A stretch of 24,128 bases of DNA, taken from NCBI GenBank assembly GCA_013044065.1, contig JABEVA010000205.1, positions 1 to 24,128 on the forward strand, given 5' to 3'. Source of the stretch: Phycisphaerae bacterium. GTDB taxonomy: Bacteria > Planctomycetota > Phycisphaerae > WQYP01. A program made the position numbers and the translations under genes. This document shows, in pieces, positions 16,473-24,128 of this stretch. Numbering within the stretch: position 1 is the stretch's first letter; each line of letters opens with the position of its first letter. The notes under the pieces are model-generated. The model saw nothing but the letters and a program-made list of their open reading frames with translations. It was not told the origin of the DNA and searched no databases.

Positions 16473-17300
16473 TTATTTTCTATCCGCATAGAACGTATTG
16501 TAAAACAGTGCGTAATTATTTTTTACCCACAGCGCCAACTCCGGCCCCAATACCTGATTATAGTCCAGCGGCACTGGTTCAACTTTAGCGCGGATATTAT
16601 GGTCCCCATACTGGGTGTGATAGGCGTCATTTTCCCTGGTGGCCTGTTCAATGTGGTTGAAATTATGCTGGAAGTAGGGTTCTTCCAGATACGCGTAGAC
16701 GCGACGGAGAACCTCATCGGGATGCGTGGTCAACTCTTCAAAGCGTATCACATGCATGTTTTTAAGCACGCCGGTCTGAATGGATTCAACCAGTCGGGCC
16801 ACGGCAACGCCCACCGGCGGTCCGTTGAGCCAGCGCATCACCCGATTGTTGATGGTGATCATGGTCAGGGTGCCGGTGACCTCATCGGCATCCGCCAGAT
16901 GGCGTTTCTTTCGGAAAAGTTTTTCCATGGAAGAAAGAATGGCCCGTAGATCACGGATGCACACCAGGTACTTGGGATTGGGGTAAAACTGGTTGACCCA
17001 TTCATGGTAGTGAAACCAACTGCGACATTTGTCCACGCAGACGGGTTTATCGGTGGCACCATCAAAAAAGCCATTGAGACCATATTTGCAAAAGCTGGTG
17101 AAGGCCTTGTGCATAAGGTCCGGATCCTGTGCTTTAAATTCCGCCAATTCAGTATAAAACTTGCGGGAAGCCAGCAATAGATCAATAACTCCACTGGTGG
17201 GGGTACAGTACAAGCGTGGATTTTGCGCAAGAATATTTTGCAGCAATGTGGACCCGGATCGCGGTAAAGAAGCATTGAAAACGATTTTTTTGTCGAACAT
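16473..17300 (-). CDS. PAPS-dependent sulfotransferase family protein
   Basis: This 275-residue protein has the sulfotransferase 5'-phosphosulfate loop LPRSGSTLL at residues 12-20 and a second PAPS-binding element, CIRDLRAILSSM, near residue 112, where Arg and Ser bind the 3'-phosphate. It would transfer sulfate from PAPS to an unknown acceptor. The N-terminus starts directly at the first strand with no signal peptide, so it is probably cytoplasmic. The start at 17300 is fixed by GGAG 7 bases upstream; the in-frame extension to 17441 lacks family similarity. It lies 46 bases upstream of the Sua5-phosphatase fusion and may share its transcript, though a functional link is unclear. Proteins of this group occur in planctomycetes, often in multiple copies. 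Confidence 0.9.
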   Translation of the reverse strand: MFDKKIVFNASLPRSGSTLLQNILAQNPRLYCTPTSGVIDLLLASRKFYTELAEFKAQDPDLMHKAFTSFCKYGLNGFFDGATDKPVCVDKCRSWFHYHEWVNQFYPNPKYLVCIRDLRAILSSMEKLFRKKRHLADADEVTGTLTMITINNRVMRWLNGPPVGVAVARLVESIQTGVLKNMHVIRFEELTTHPDEVLRRVYAYLEEPYFQHNFNHIEQATRENDAYHTQYGDHNIRAKVEPVPLDYNQVLGPELALWVKNNYALFYNTFYADRK

Positions 17301-17706
17301 GAAAATTCTCCAGAAAATCTCCAGACAATACCCGCCCCGCGTTCCGATGCACATCGGAAAATGCGCCGCAGGTGGTTCCAACATCCTGGAACGATGGTAG
17401 TATAACCCAGGCCGGTTTTTTTTTTCATCTATGCCGGCCATGGCGTCATCTTAACGGCCTCGGGCCTGGGTACCCGAACCAACAGGGAACCGCTGCGCCG
17501 TGGCCCAGCCACCAACCGGCCGCTGGCCATGCCAATATGCATATTTTTACCGGTTCCGCCCCAGACAGGGCCGTACCCCAGACCTATATCTCGCTTCCAG
17601 ACCAACGTTGAGTATACTTAGGCAGACCCGGGTGAGGGTTGATTGGATCACCGGGTTGGTTTGTTGGAAGGGGTGAGGCTTGCTTCACCCTCTGATAGAG
17701 GTTTGC
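17301..17706. other. Divergent intergenic region between sulfotransferase and ketosynthase genes
   Basis: No gene is seen in these 406 bases. The region holds a 12-bp palindrome, AATATGCATATT (17534-17545), a possible -10 box TATACT (17613-17618, plus strand) with no clear -35, and an imperfect inverted repeat around 17629-17655 (CCGGGTGA versus TCACCGG). A hairpin lies directly before the ketosynthase start. Promoters for both directions are expected here. Confidence 0.5.
17670..17691 (+). promoter_or_regulatory. Leader hairpin immediately upstream of the ketosynthase operon
   Basis: GGGTGAGG (17671-17678) can pair with CTTCACCC (17683-17690), with one G-U pair and a CTTG tetraloop. It ends six bases before the Shine-Dalgarno AGAGG (17697-17701). 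It might tune translation of the first ketosynthase; an in-frame TTG at 17680 falls inside it and is unlikely to be the start. Confidence 0.35.
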
Positions 17707-19059
17707 ATGCGACGTGTTGTCATTACCGGGCTGGGGTCGGTTTCACCGTTTGGTTTGTCGGCGGAGGATTTTTGGCGGGGTTTAATGTCCGGTAAATCCG
17801 GGATAGGTCCATTGACCAGCTTTAACGCCGCCGGTTTTCCCAGCCGCGTTGCCGGGATCGTGCCACCGTTTAGGACCTCCGATTATGTGCCCAAAAGTTA
17901 CCGTAAAGCCACCAAAATCATGGCCCGTGATATTGAACTTGCGGTGGTTGCCGCGGATGGAGCGGTGCGCAGTGCCCGCCTAGCGACACGGGGCATGGTT
18001 GAAGTATTTGGCGGCGCTCAAGCCCTACCGACAGGTTGGAAAGTGGTGGACCCCACCCGTGTTGGTTGCAATATCGGGGCGGGACTGATCTGTGCGGATC
18101 TTAATGAGATGACCAGCGCCCTGATCAAGGCGCGCAATCCGGACTCTAGTCTCAATCTAGCCACCTGGGGCCATCCGGCGGAGCCGGGTAAAACCAGCGG
18201 TATGGAAAATCTCACTCCGTTGTGGTTACTCAAATATCTGCCCAATATGCTGGCCTGTCATGTCAGCATCATTCACGATACCCAGGGGCCTTCCAACACC
18301 ATTACCTGCGGCCAGGCTTCCGCAGGCCTGGCTTTGACCGAAGCCTGCCGCACCATTCAGCGGGGTAACGCCGATGTGGCCCTGGTGGGTGGATGCGAAT
18401 CTGTAACTCATCCGGTGGGGCTTATGCGATGGTCCCTGCTGAAACGGTTGACCACCACCGGCAATGACGATCCGGCGCAGGCCTGCAAACCGCTGGACAA
18501 GGCCGCGTCGGGCACCGTCATCGGCGAAGGTGGTGCCGTGCTGGTCATTGAAGAACTGGAAATGGCCCGAGCCAGAGGAGCCGTTATCTACGCCGAGATT
18601 GCGGGGTTGGGAGCTTCGGCCACAGGCCAACCCGTAGGCCAATGCGATGCCACCGGTGAATCCATGGCTTACGCCATGAAAAAGGCCTTAAGCGAAGCCG
18701 CGATTGGCCCGGATGAAATACAATTGATTATTCCGCCGGGTTATGGGATTCCAGCCGCCGACGCCGCCGACATCAAGGCCATTCATCAAGTAGTTTCGTC
18801 GCGGCCCCAGCCGTGGGTGGTGGCGTTGCGGGGGGCCACCGGAGATTGCGGCGCTGGTTCGCAGGCTCTGGATATTGTTGCCGCCGCCATGGCCCTGCAT
18901 CAGCAAACCGTACCCCCCGGCATTAACACGCTCCATCCGCTGGATGGCATCAACGTGCCGCATGCGCCCCAGACGAATTCTCCCTTGCATCATGTGCTGG
19001 TGGCGGCGAGTTCCATGGCCGGACAAAATTCAACCGTGCTGCTGAAAAAATACAGGTAA
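17707..19059 (+). CDS. KS-beta / chain-length-factor-like ketosynthase with Gln at the active site
   Basis: This 450-residue thiolase-fold protein starts with the classic MRRVVITGLGSVSPFG. Aligned without gaps to FabF around the nucleophile, GPSNTITCGQASAG puts Gln203 where FabF has its catalytic Cys. The two catalytic histidines are also lost: Pro344 stands in for the His of NAHGT, and Asp380 for the His of GHLLGAAG. Gln for Cys is the hallmark of KS-beta (chain-length factor) subunits of type II polyketide synthases and of KSQ decarboxylase domains. The next gene encodes a complete ketosynthase, so the two could form a KS-alpha/KS-beta heterodimer. The start ATG 17707 has AGAGG 5 bases upstream. 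A role in an unusual fatty-acid or polyketide pathway is inferred. Confidence 0.9.
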   Translation: MRRVVITGLGSVSPFGLSAEDFWRGLMSGKSGIGPLTSFNAAGFPSRVAGIVPPFRTSDYVPKSYRKATKIMARDIELAVVAADGAVRSARLATRGMVEVFGGAQALPTGWKVVDPTRVGCNIGAGLICADLNEMTSALIKARNPDSSLNLATWGHPAEPGKTSGMENLTPLWLLKYLPNMLACHVSIIHDTQGPSNTITCGQASAGLALTEACRTIQRGNADVALVGGCESVTHPVGLMRWSLLKRLTTTGNDDPAQACKPLDKAASGTVIGEGGAVLVIEELEMARARGAVIYAEIAGLGASATGQPVGQCDATGESMAYAMKKALSEAAIGPDEIQLIIPPGYGIPAADAADIKAIHQVVSSRPQPWVVALRGATGDCGAGSQALDIVAAAMALHQQTVPPGINTLHPLDGINVPHAPQTNSPLHHVLVAASSMAGQNSTVLLKKYR

Positions 19060-19116
19060 ATGGCCAAAAGCCGGCCAATGACGTGGCTGGAAATGCGGCG
19101 TATCGGAGTAACATCA

Positions 19117-20430
19117 ATGCGTAATAGAGTTGTGATCACAGGAATGGGTTGGGTAACGCCCTTGGGAGAGACCTTGGAGGAGGTGTGGAAACGTCTGACC
19201 TCCGGCGAAAGCGGCATTGCGCCCATCACGTTGTTTGATGCCCGTACCTTCCCGACAACCTTTGCCGCGGAAGTCAAAAACTTTCAATTGCCGGAGCGCT
19301 TTATGAAATCCGGCCGCCACCGGGAAATCAGCCGGGCCACGGGTTTCTCGCTCGAAGCGGCACGGCAAGCCTGGACGCAGGCGGGTTTGCCGGAAGCCGG
19401 CGCGCCTTCCGCCGCCGCTGTTGATCCGTATCAGGTGGGGATTTATCTGGGCAGCGGCGATGCGGCGCTGGAATTTGTGCCCTTTACCACCACCGCCATA
19501 TCCAGTTGGGATGATGCCGCCTCTCGACTGGATACCGTAAAATGGGGCACACGTGCCTTGGGTGTCTTTAACGCTCTGCGCGAAATTGAGCAGGAACCCT
19601 GCATGACCGCCAACCATCTGAGTATGGAATTCAACGCCCGCGGCCCCACTTTTAACTGTCTTACGGCCTGCGCGGCCTCCACGCAGGCTCTGGGCGAGGC
19701 TGCGGAAATCATCCGGCGCGGTGACGCCCAGGTCATGATTTCCGGTGGTGCTCATTCCATGATCCATCCTTTTGGCGTTACCGGTTTTAACCGGCTCACC
19801 GCCCTTTCCACTCTCAACGACAATCCATCGCGGGCCTGCCGTCCGTTTGACGCCACGCGCAGCGGCTTTGTGATTGGGGAAGGTGCCGGGGTGTTGATTC
19901 TCGAAGCACTGGCCCATGCCCAGCAAAGACGGGCCAACATTCTGGCGGAAATTGTCGGCTACGGCAGTTCGGCCGATGCGTATCGCGTTACCGATCAACA
20001 CCCCGAAGGACGCGGGGCGGTAGTGGCAATTCGCGAAGCCTTGCGTGACGCCAATATGAAGCCCGAAGACATTGATTACATCAATGCTCATGGTACCGGC
20101 ACCAAAGAAAATGATTCCACGGAAACCCAGGCCATTAAAACGGTTTTTGGTCCCCACGCCAAACAAGTCCCCATCAGCAGCATTAAGAGCATGATGGGCC
20201 ATCTGATTGCCGCCGCCGGTGCCGTGGAGGCCATCACCTGTGTGCTGGCGATTCGTGATGGCATGCTTCCTCCCACCGCCAACTATGCCGTGCCCGACCC
20301 TGAATGTGACCTGGATTATGTGCCCAATAAGGCGCGGCCGGCGAAAGTGGATGTTACCATGTCCAACAGCTTCGGCTTCGGCGGCCAAAATGATACGCTT
20401 ATCATCCGCCGCTTCAGCAATTCGTCCTGA
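19117..20430 (+). CDS. fabF: 3-oxoacyl-ACP synthase II (KAS II/FabF-type), KS-alpha partner
   Basis: This 437-residue ketosynthase condenses malonyl-ACP with an acyl chain. The whole catalytic set is present: Cys185 in NCLTACAAS, His325 in INAHGTGT and His362 in KSMMGHLIAAAG, followed by the C-terminal SFGFGGQND. ATG 19117 has GGAG 8 bases upstream and begins the canonical MRNRVVITGMG; the frame also opens at 19060, directly after the upstream stop, but those 19 residues are not family-like. Unlike housekeeping fabF genes, it has no acpP beside it and instead follows a Gln-type partner ketosynthase. That favours a specialised lipid or polyketide function over general fatty-acid synthesis. No ACP, ketoreductase or malonyltransferase gene is in the window. 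Confidence 0.93.
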   Translation: MRNRVVITGMGWVTPLGETLEEVWKRLTSGESGIAPITLFDARTFPTTFAAEVKNFQLPERFMKSGRHREISRATGFSLEAARQAWTQAGLPEAGAPSAAAVDPYQVGIYLGSGDAALEFVPFTTTAISSWDDAASRLDTVKWGTRALGVFNALREIEQEPCMTANHLSMEFNARGPTFNCLTACAASTQALGEAAEIIRRGDAQVMISGGAHSMIHPFGVTGFNRLTALSTLNDNPSRACRPFDATRSGFVIGEGAGVLILEALAHAQQRRANILAEIVGYGSSADAYRVTDQHPEGRGAVVAIREALRDANMKPEDIDYINAHGTGTKENDSTETQAIKTVFGPHAKQVPISSIKSMMGHLIAAAGAVEAITCVLAIRDGMLPPTANYAVPDPECDLDYVPNKARPAKVDVTMSNSFGFGGQNDTLIIRRFSNSS

Positions 20431-20460
20431 CGAGCAAAATGGTGGTTGAAAGGAACTTTT

Positions 20461-21630
20461 ATGCGTATCGCGTCGGCCATCAGTGTTGCCGATAAACCGG
20501 CAATTCTCGCCGCGGACCTGACCCAGCAATTACAATCCCAGCTCCAGGGTGCACCCGTGGATCTCGTGGTGGCTTTTGTTACCATCCAGTTGGTTCAGGA
20601 ATTTCCGGAAGTTCTCGCCACGCTCCAGCACCAACTCTTGGCCCGTACGCTCCTGGCCTGCACCGCCGAAAGTGTACTCGGGGTGGATCGTGAAATTGAA
20701 CAGGCCGCTGCGGTCTCCGCTCTGGCGATGTCATTGCCCGGCATTACCGTCAAGCCTTTTCATCTGGCGGAGGATGAATGGGCGGATATTCTCCGCGATA
20801 ATAAGGCCCTGCGCGCGCGGCTGGCACCGCCAACCGACCTGCGATTGCTGGCGGTTCTCGGCGATCCCTTCACCACCCCGGTAGTACAACTGCTGGATGC
20901 GTGCTCGGAGGAGTTTCCGGCGGCACCGGTGGTCGGCGGCATGGCCAGCGGCATCACCCGGCCAGGCCAGGCCCGTCTGGCCATCAATGGGAACATCTAT
21001 TCCTCCGGGCTTGTCGGTGTGGGCATGGCTGGTCCGCTGCAGGTGGATTGCGTCGTCTCGCAAGGTTGCCGCCCCGTGGGCCATACCATGGTCATCACAC
21101 GAGCCCATCAAAACGTGATCGAACTCTTGGATGGCATCCCGGCCATTGCCGCCATCGGGCAGATGCTCGAGCACCTGCCGCGGACCGATCGGGATATGAT
21201 TGAGAAAGTGGGCCTGCAGATCGGCCGGGTGATTGACGAACGCAAGGGCAACTTCGGACGCGGGGATTTTCTGATTCGCAACATTTTGAGCCTGGATCGC
21301 CATCAGGGCCATTTGACCATCGGGGATATGATCCATGAAAATCAGACGGTGCAATTTCAGGTTCAGGATTCCCATAGCGCCGATGAGGATCTTCGCCTGT
21401 TGCTGCAGGGAGAATTGCTCTTGGCCAACGCTCCAACCGGGGTATTGATGTTCACCTGCAACGGTCGCGGAACCCATTTGTTTGGCACACCGCATCATGA
21501 CATCAGCACGGTGCGCAGCGTCCTGGGAGCGGTACCCGTGGCCGGTTTCTTTTGCGCCGGAGAACTCGGACCGGTGGGCGGCCGGAATTTTATCCACGGG
21601 CAGACGGTGAGCCTGGCTCTGTTTCGCTAA
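20461..21630 (+). CDS. FIST-domain protein (FIST_N plus FIST_C)
   Basis: This 389-residue protein matches the FIST family, named for intracellular signal-transduction sensor domains thought to bind small ligands such as amino acids. The C-terminal half contains the characteristic CNGRGTHLFG (from Cys333), then HDISTV, and PVAGFFCAGELGPVGG near the end. No kinase, cyclase or receiver domain is attached, so it is a stand-alone FIST protein without a signal peptide. ATG 20461 has AGGA 6 bases upstream; a TTG at 20446 is in frame but contains that site. It lies 30 bases after the KAS II gene, which suggests one operon. Its link to the ketosynthases is unknown; ligand sensing or an enzymatic accessory function are both possible. 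Confidence 0.9.
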   Translation: MRIASAISVADKPAILAADLTQQLQSQLQGAPVDLVVAFVTIQLVQEFPEVLATLQHQLLARTLLACTAESVLGVDREIEQAAAVSALAMSLPGITVKPFHLAEDEWADILRDNKALRARLAPPTDLRLLAVLGDPFTTPVVQLLDACSEEFPAAPVVGGMASGITRPGQARLAINGNIYSSGLVGVGMAGPLQVDCVVSQGCRPVGHTMVITRAHQNVIELLDGIPAIAAIGQMLEHLPRTDRDMIEKVGLQIGRVIDERKGNFGRGDFLIRNILSLDRHQGHLTIGDMIHENQTVQFQVQDSHSADEDLRLLLQGELLLANAPTGVLMFTCNGRGTHLFGTPHHDISTVRSVLGAVPVAGFFCAGELGPVGGRNFIHGQTVSLALFR

Positions 21631-21695
21631 GCTCGACTTTTGTCATTTTTTGGCCTCACCCGGCCCAACCTGGTGACCTGTGGAAGCGTAACCGG

Positions 21696-22289
21696 ATGGA
21701 TACATGTATGTCGATACCGACAGAAATTGAAATAAAATTAAGGGTGGATGATTTTACGGTGGTTCGGACAGCGCTGGTATCCGCCGGTGCCAAGGCTCTG
21801 GAAACCGATCGCGAATTGAATATGTTTTTTGATCGACCGGACAAAAGCCTGCACGCTCAGGGTGCGGGCCTGCGCCTGCGCTGGATATGGCGCAATGAGG
21901 CCCTGGAACCACAGGCATTATTGACCTGGAAGGGACGCGCCGTACCGAGCGTCATGCACCATCGCCCCTCTTTGGATATCAGCGTTGCCCCACCCGAGCA
22001 GATGGTGGCTCTGCTGGAAATGCTGGGATTTCAGCGGACGTTGGCCTTTGAAAAACTCCGCGAATCGTGGCGGCTGGAAACCTGCCGCATCGAACTGGAT
22101 CATTTGCCTGATCTGGGCAACTTTGTCGAAATTGAGGCACCGACGGAATCGGCCGTTTTGGCGATGCAACGGCGGCTGAACCTGCTGGGACGGCCAATCG
22201 AGCCAGAGTCTTATATCGCTCTGGTGGAACGGCATCTGCACGCCCACCATGTCGACGATAACACGTTGCGTTTCCAACACCACCGCTGA
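21696..22289 (+). CDS. CYTH-domain protein (triphosphatase or class IV adenylate cyclase family)
   Basis: This protein of about 197 residues has the CYTH signature ExExK as EIEIK (Glu10, Glu12, Lys14), which binds metal and triphosphate. Later parts of the tunnel fold are GLRLRW, LTWKGR, FEKLRESWRL, CRIELDHLPDLGNFVEIE and the C-terminal SYIALV. The family includes inorganic and thiamine triphosphatases and CyaB-type adenylate cyclases; the sequence does not separate them, although bacterial members are more often triphosphatases. I prefer ATG 21696 (GGAAG upstream) with ATG 21708 as alternative; the open frame back to 21552 overlaps the FIST gene and is not family-like. It sits 65 bases after the FIST gene and could be the last gene of that operon. 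Confidence 0.9.
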   Translation: MDTCMSIPTEIEIKLRVDDFTVVRTALVSAGAKALETDRELNMFFDRPDKSLHAQGAGLRLRWIWRNEALEPQALLTWKGRAVPSVMHHRPSLDISVAPPEQMVALLEMLGFQRTLAFEKLRESWRLETCRIELDHLPDLGNFVEIEAPTESAVLAMQRRLNLLGRPIEPESYIALVERHLHAHHVDDNTLRFQHHR

Positions 22290-22331
22290 AACGCCCAGCC
22301 CCGCGGACGAAACCGAAAGCGACCACACCGG

Positions 22332-22769
22332 TCATACCCGTCCATACACGTATTCGTGCAGATAGTGAATGGTAATTTCCTGCTCACTGGCGTGCTGAGC
22401 GTTCAGATCGCCGATGGAAACCATTCCCAACAATTGTCCATCCTGGTCGCACACGGGCAGGTGGCGGACGCGATGGGCTTTCATAATGGTGCTGGCTTCC
22501 TGCAGCGAGGTATCCGGATCGCAGAAGATCACGTCGCGCGTCATCGCCTCTCCAACGGTGGTCCGATGGGGGTTTTTATCTGCAGCGACCACCCGCTGAA
22601 GAATATCACGCTCGGTGAGAATCCCGACGATATGCCCGGACTCCATCACCAGCAAGGCTCCGATTTTGTGACGGTTCATCCGCTGTGTGGCAACGAGAAT
22701 GCTCTCCGCGGGCGCAATGGAATGCACGATGTGCGGCTTACCCGCAAGGATGTGAGAAAGTGTGGACAT
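22332..22769 (-). CDS. Two-CBS-domain protein
   Basis: This 145-residue soluble protein consists of two tandem CBS modules (about 8-65 and 72-130) and little else. Typical elements are IGALLVMESGHIVGILTERD in the first and VRHLPVCDQDGQLLGMVS in the second, each followed by the Asp/Glu-containing helix that binds adenosine phosphates. Stand-alone CBS pairs sense AMP, ATP or similar ligands and regulate a partner protein that cannot be named here. ATG 22769 has an excellent AAAGGAG 7 bases upstream. The gene converges with the CYTH gene, with 42 bases between the stops, and lies 152 bases downstream of the kinase-like gene on the same strand. Confidence 0.93.
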   Translation of the reverse strand: MSTLSHILAGKPHIVHSIAPAESILVATQRMNRHKIGALLVMESGHIVGILTERDILQRVVAADKNPHRTTVGEAMTRDVIFCDPDTSLQEASTIMKAHRVRHLPVCDQDGQLLGMVSIGDLNAQHASEQEITIHYLHEYVYGRV

Positions 22770-22921
22770 GGCTGTACTCCTTTCAACAGGCCACCAAAAT
22801 TTCCGGCGTCAGAATTGGATAACGACGCCAACGTCGTGAAGTGTAGACTCTTAGAACAGAGATGCAACATTGTGAATAAAATAACGAACCGCGAAGTTCC
22901 GGCTTATGAGCGCCGCTTTCA

Positions 22922-23860
22922 TCATTTGCTTTGACAAAAGCTGATCGCCGCCGTCAGCGAATCCGGATTGGCCAAAATGGTGCCAAACCCGCGCGGCAAT
23001 GGGCGGCAACCGGTTTTGTTGTCAATGAGGCGTCGGCCACACCAGCCCAGAACCACCTTTTGCCAGTATTTCACAGGCTGCGATGCCAGCGAAGCATAAG
23101 CCTCCAGTAACGCCTGCGCTTCATCGCGTGCCACCATGCCATCAGGCCTTATGCACCAGTAAACAAAGGCATCCACCACATCTTGCGCGGGATGGCCGGC
23201 CTGGCATAGCCCCCAATCCACCACGTTGACGATTTGCCGATCGGCATTAAGCAAAATGGCCTCAGGAGATATGCCGCCATGAGCTAAACCGACGGCATCA
23301 ATGTGGTGGTCGGCCAGCATTGGCAGCAGCAGGTCCACATGCGCCGGGGATGGTGCTGGAAAATCCTGCCTATGGTGCGGGAGCGAGGCCCTTGACCAAT
23401 GGCGAACTTGCTCGGCCAACGAGGGTGGCTTGGTGGGGATGGTCGGCATCTCGCCTAAAATCCGATGCAGCCAGGCCAGGCGCAATCCCAAGTGGCTTAA
23501 ATCCACAGGCGTCCAGCGCTCCAGCGGAAGGTGCTGGCCGCCGACAATTTCCGTCAAAACCAGGTGCGAGCCTTGCGGGCCATTGACCACGAGGCATGGG
23601 TTTGATGGCATCATGGGCATGGATGCTTCCGGTCGCGGAGCCGGAAAACCCTGGCGGGACGCCGTCTCCAATACCCGCATGGCACGTTGCAGCCAGGGAA
23701 GCTGATATTCAGGCGGAAACAGCTGCAGCAGGTATTCCCGTTGCCCGGCGGTAAGAATTTCAAAACAGGTTGCCTGCCGCCCCCGCTGCAGGTGACGAAA
23801 GCGAATGACGCGACCGATGGCGTAGTGCCGTTCCAACAGGGAGTTAAAGGCATAGGCCAT
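22922..23860 (-). CDS. APH / homoserine kinase II-like protein, probable pseudokinase
   Basis: This protein of about 312 residues has the fold landmarks of the aminoglycoside phosphotransferase superfamily, with closest resemblance by eye to type II homoserine kinases and related small-molecule kinases. The catalytic loop, normally HGDxxxxN, reads HGGISPEA, so the catalytic Asp is Gly196 and the Mg-binding Asn is Ala201. The second metal site, VVDWG (Asp215), remains. The N-lobe strand YLLQLF has Gln where Lys or Arg is usual. Phosphotransfer is therefore doubtful, and it may be a binding protein or pseudokinase. ATG 23860 has GGAAG 5 bases upstream; ATG 23872, four codons earlier, is the alternative. 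Confidence 0.85.
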   Translation of the reverse strand: MAYAFNSLLERHYAIGRVIRFRHLQRGRQATCFEILTAGQREYLLQLFPPEYQLPWLQRAMRVLETASRQGFPAPRPEASMPMMPSNPCLVVNGPQGSHLVLTEIVGGQHLPLERWTPVDLSHLGLRLAWLHRILGEMPTIPTKPPSLAEQVRHWSRASLPHHRQDFPAPSPAHVDLLLPMLADHHIDAVGLAHGGISPEAILLNADRQIVNVVDWGLCQAGHPAQDVVDAFVYWCIRPDGMVARDEAQALLEAYASLASQPVKYWQKVVLGWCGRRLIDNKTGCRPLPRGFGTILANPDSLTAAISFCQSK

Positions 23861-24128
23861 GCGGTCTTCCATTCCCAGATTGTTCCATCCCCGATCCCGG
23901 TATGCAAGCGCGGCGGTCGAGGCGCGGGAAGGTCAGAGGCGAGGGCAACGACAAATTCACCGCCGCGGTAGACATCGGGATAAACTCTGGGCGCAGGGGA
24001 ACGGTAGAGAATTGAGCAAAAGCCGTTTTCATGGCCACAATATTCCACGATCTGGGCATAAACGGCAGGTGCCGGGCAAGATCAGCTTCTCTGGTGGCGC
24101 TGTGACCCACGAGTTGGGAGTCCCGATG
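23861..24128. other. Right-edge segment without recognisable gene
   Basis: Upstream of the kinase-like gene several short minus-strand frames overlap (for example 23844-24110), but none has a known motif or a clear ribosome-binding site. The segment probably holds the promoter of the kinase-like gene, though I could not pick one out. Confidence 0.4.

Noticed and set aside
15476..16588. A 370-codon plus-strand frame opposite the Sua5-phosphatase gene
   Set aside because: It covers two unrelated minus-strand genes and shows no motif; the minus strand has clear family signatures.
19114..20529. A 471-codon minus-strand open frame opposite the KAS II gene
   Set aside because: The plus strand encodes a complete ketosynthase with all catalytic residues; the antisense frame is Gly/His/Arg-rich with no domain, a codon-bias shadow.
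20731..21597. A 288-codon minus-strand frame opposite the FIST gene
   Set aside because: The plus strand carries diagnostic FIST motifs; the antisense product is featureless.
1..24128. CRISPR array, tRNA, rRNA or prophage
   Set aside because: No regularly spaced repeat array, cloverleaf, rRNA stretch, integrase or phage structural gene was seen on reading both strands by eye.

Overview
The window looks like a chromosomal segment of a moderately GC-rich bacterium of the Planctomycetes-Verrucomicrobia (PVC) group, most likely a planctomycete. This rests on a giant DUF4175-like membrane protein, planctomycete-style ketosynthases, and intergenic hairpin repeats of a type I recall from PVC genomes. 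No rRNA or housekeeping marker is present, so the placement is an inference.

Left edge (1-1252, minus): a type III-style adenine DNA methyltransferase cut by the window edge. A 178-bp element bounded by perfect 20-bp inverted repeats separates it from the next operon.

Centre left (1544-9619, minus): a compact seven-gene operon for a membrane complex related to complex I and group 4 [NiFe] hydrogenases. Transcription order is HyfC-like, HyfE-like, HyfF-like, a fused NuoC/NuoD-type large subunit, a ferredoxin-NuoB-type fusion, HyfB-like, and a small unknown protein. All four NiFe-ligand cysteines are missing from the large subunit, which fits the 'energy-converting hydrogenase related' (Ehr) complexes. 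This version also seems to lack the quinone-site His and Tyr, one cysteine of the proximal FeS cluster, and the TM5 glutamate of both antiporter-like subunits. It is the best candidate here for an undescribed system.

Middle (9620-14804): a roughly 1.2-kb stretch with no convincing gene, then a 1183-residue, Gln/Ala-rich membrane-anchored protein on the plus strand, then a convergent gap with three related TCCCGA/TCGGGA hairpins.

Centre right (14805-17300, minus): a sulfotransferase, a Sua5/YrdC-LMW phosphatase fusion and RpiB. The last two match the Bacillus ywlC, ywlE, ywlF (rpiB) gene neighbourhood, with the first two fused.

Right (17707-22289, plus): a ketosynthase pair followed by FIST and CYTH proteins. 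The first ketosynthase has Gln at the catalytic Cys position, as in chain-length factors (KS-beta); the second is a complete KAS II. The far right (22332-23860, minus) holds a two-CBS-domain protein and an APH/homoserine-kinase-like protein without its catalytic Asp.

Alignments were made by eye against remembered family consensus. Statements about missing residues are therefore strong leads, not computed results.
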